A program made the position numbers and the translations under genes. 6,574 nt of DNA, taken from Verrucomicrobiota bacterium. Its GTDB lineage: Bacteria > Verrucomicrobiota > Verrucomicrobiia > Limisphaerales > UBA11358. Positions 5,876 through 6,574 of this stretch are shown one piece after another (position 1 is the stretch's first letter; each line of letters begins with the position of its first letter). The notes under the pieces were generated by a model. That model saw only the letters and a list, made by a program, of their open reading frames with translations, did no database searches and was not told where the DNA came from. The stretch covers positions 1 to 6,574 of the forward strand of contig JAJPKI010000342.1 of the NCBI GenBank assembly GCA_021323835.1, in the 5' to 3' direction.

Positions 5876-6574
5876 ATGTCGAAAAATAATCAGTCGCCTA
5901 AATCATTGAATATTTTGATAGTTGAAGATTCGCCCGACGATGCCGATTTGCTGTTGGCCGAATTGAAAAAATCCGGCTTCAAGCCAAAATGGAAACGTGT
6001 TGAAACAGAACCGGATTATCTTGCCAATCTGGAGGCCCGGTTAGATATGGTTTTTTCCGATTTTTCGTTGCCAGAATTTTCCACGGCACGCGCGCTGGAA
6101 TTGCTTCGCGAAAGTAAATTGGAAATCCCGTTCATCATCGTTTCAGGAACCATCGGCGAAGTGCGCGCTGTGGAAAGCATGAAAGCCGGCGCGACAGATT
6201 ATGTTCTCAAAGATCATTTGAACCGACTCGGTCCCGTCGTCAAGCGCGCATTGCTTGAAATGCAGGAACGCGCGGAACGCAAAAAACTGGAAGCACAATT
6301 CATTGAGGCGCAAAAAATGGAAGTCGTCGGCCATCTTGCCAGCGGCGTTGCGCACGATTTTAACAACATTCTCGGCGTCATCATCGGCTATGGCGATTTG
6401 CTGATGAACGAACTTGGGGCGGAAGGTTCCTCGCGAAAATATGCCGAGGAAATCCGGCATGCGGCGGAACGTGCGGTCGGTTTGACACGGCAATTGCTTT
6501 TGTTCAGCCGGAAGCAGGCGGTGCAGCCGATCGTTCTCGACCTCAACGAAACCATCTCCGGCATGGATAAAATG
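5876..6574 (+). CDS. REC-histidine kinase, N-terminal part (cut by window end)
   Basis: The first 233 codons of a longer gene. A receiver domain covers residues about 11-128: Glu17/Asp18, phospho-acceptor Asp62 in VFSDFSLPEF, Ser90-Gly91-Thr92 and Lys112 in DYVLKD. A helical linker (LLEMQERAERKKLEAQFIEA) follows, then a HisKA domain with QKMEVVGHLASGVAHDFNNI, where His160 is the phospho-acceptor. This is the GVAHDFNN subclass, different from the HisKA in the PAS kinase of the same operon. The ATPase domain should follow beyond base 6574. Kinases of this build often end in another receiver, but that cannot be seen here. REC1 of the protein at 2704-3537 is a clear paralogue, including the linker. 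The gene starts one base after the previous stop codon, so it is almost certainly co-transcribed. The N-terminal receiver suggests regulation by phosphate from another kinase, possibly via the Rcp1-like protein. Confidence 0.9.
   Translation, partial: MSKNNQSPKSLNILIVEDSPDDADLLLAELKKSGFKPKWKRVETEPDYLANLEARLDMVFSDFSLPEFSTARALELLRESKLEIPFIIVSGTIGEVRAVESMKAGATDYVLKDHLNRLGPVVKRALLEMQERAERKKLEAQFIEAQKMEVVGHLASGVAHDFNNILGVIIGYGDLLMNELGAEGSSRKYAEEIRHAAERAVGLTRQLLLFSRKQAVQPIVLDLNETISGMDKM

Overview
The window looks like a stretch of chromosome from a member of the Verrucomicrobiota, probably near Pedosphaera/Limisphaerales. This rests on recalled protein style and not on any search: an ECF-type sigma factor with the N-terminal pattern TRTTLLERLKDWQDDSSW, an exported FecR-plus-TPR protein, and dense sensor-kinase signalling with mixed GC content. 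No rRNA, tRNA, CRISPR array, transposase or phage gene is visible.

Layout. Bases 1-1726, minus strand: a long gene for an exported FecR-domain and TPR protein whose C-terminus lies beyond base 1. Bases 1727-1858: a divergent intergenic region with a candidate sigma70-type promoter for the minus-strand gene and a perfect 12-bp AT palindrome just downstream of it. Bases 1859-2473, plus strand: an ECF-like sigma factor. Bases 2474-2703: a noncoding gap holding a 15-bp inverted repeat (14 of 15 paired) with a nested hairpin, plus a separate 10-bp palindrome. Bases 2704-6574, plus strand: a tightly packed two-component signalling operon. Its genes are a REC-REC protein, a triple-PAS histidine kinase, a single-domain Rcp1-like response regulator, and a REC-histidine kinase cut off by the window end. 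The three junctions are an 11-base overlap, a 4-base ATGA overlap, and a 1-base gap.

How the genes may work together. The PAS kinase resembles Cph1-type kinases in its HisKA sequence, and the next gene resembles the Rcp1 regulators that often partner them, so these two are the likeliest phosphotransfer pair. The REC-REC protein and the REC-kinase could form further relay steps. None of the four visible products carries a DNA-binding output domain, so output must come from protein-protein contacts, from the unseen end of the last gene, or from another locus. The sigma factor and FecR-like protein form a separate divergent pair.

The main points worth a second look are these. (1) The REC-REC protein looks like a hybrid kinase that has lost its kinase core. 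(2) The REC-REC and PAS-kinase frames meet at a one-base frame change with no ATG start for the kinase. (3) The kinase has an A-B-A' PAS layout, with A and A' 115/127 identical in protein but clearly diverged in DNA. (4) A hairpin-forming element lies upstream of the operon.
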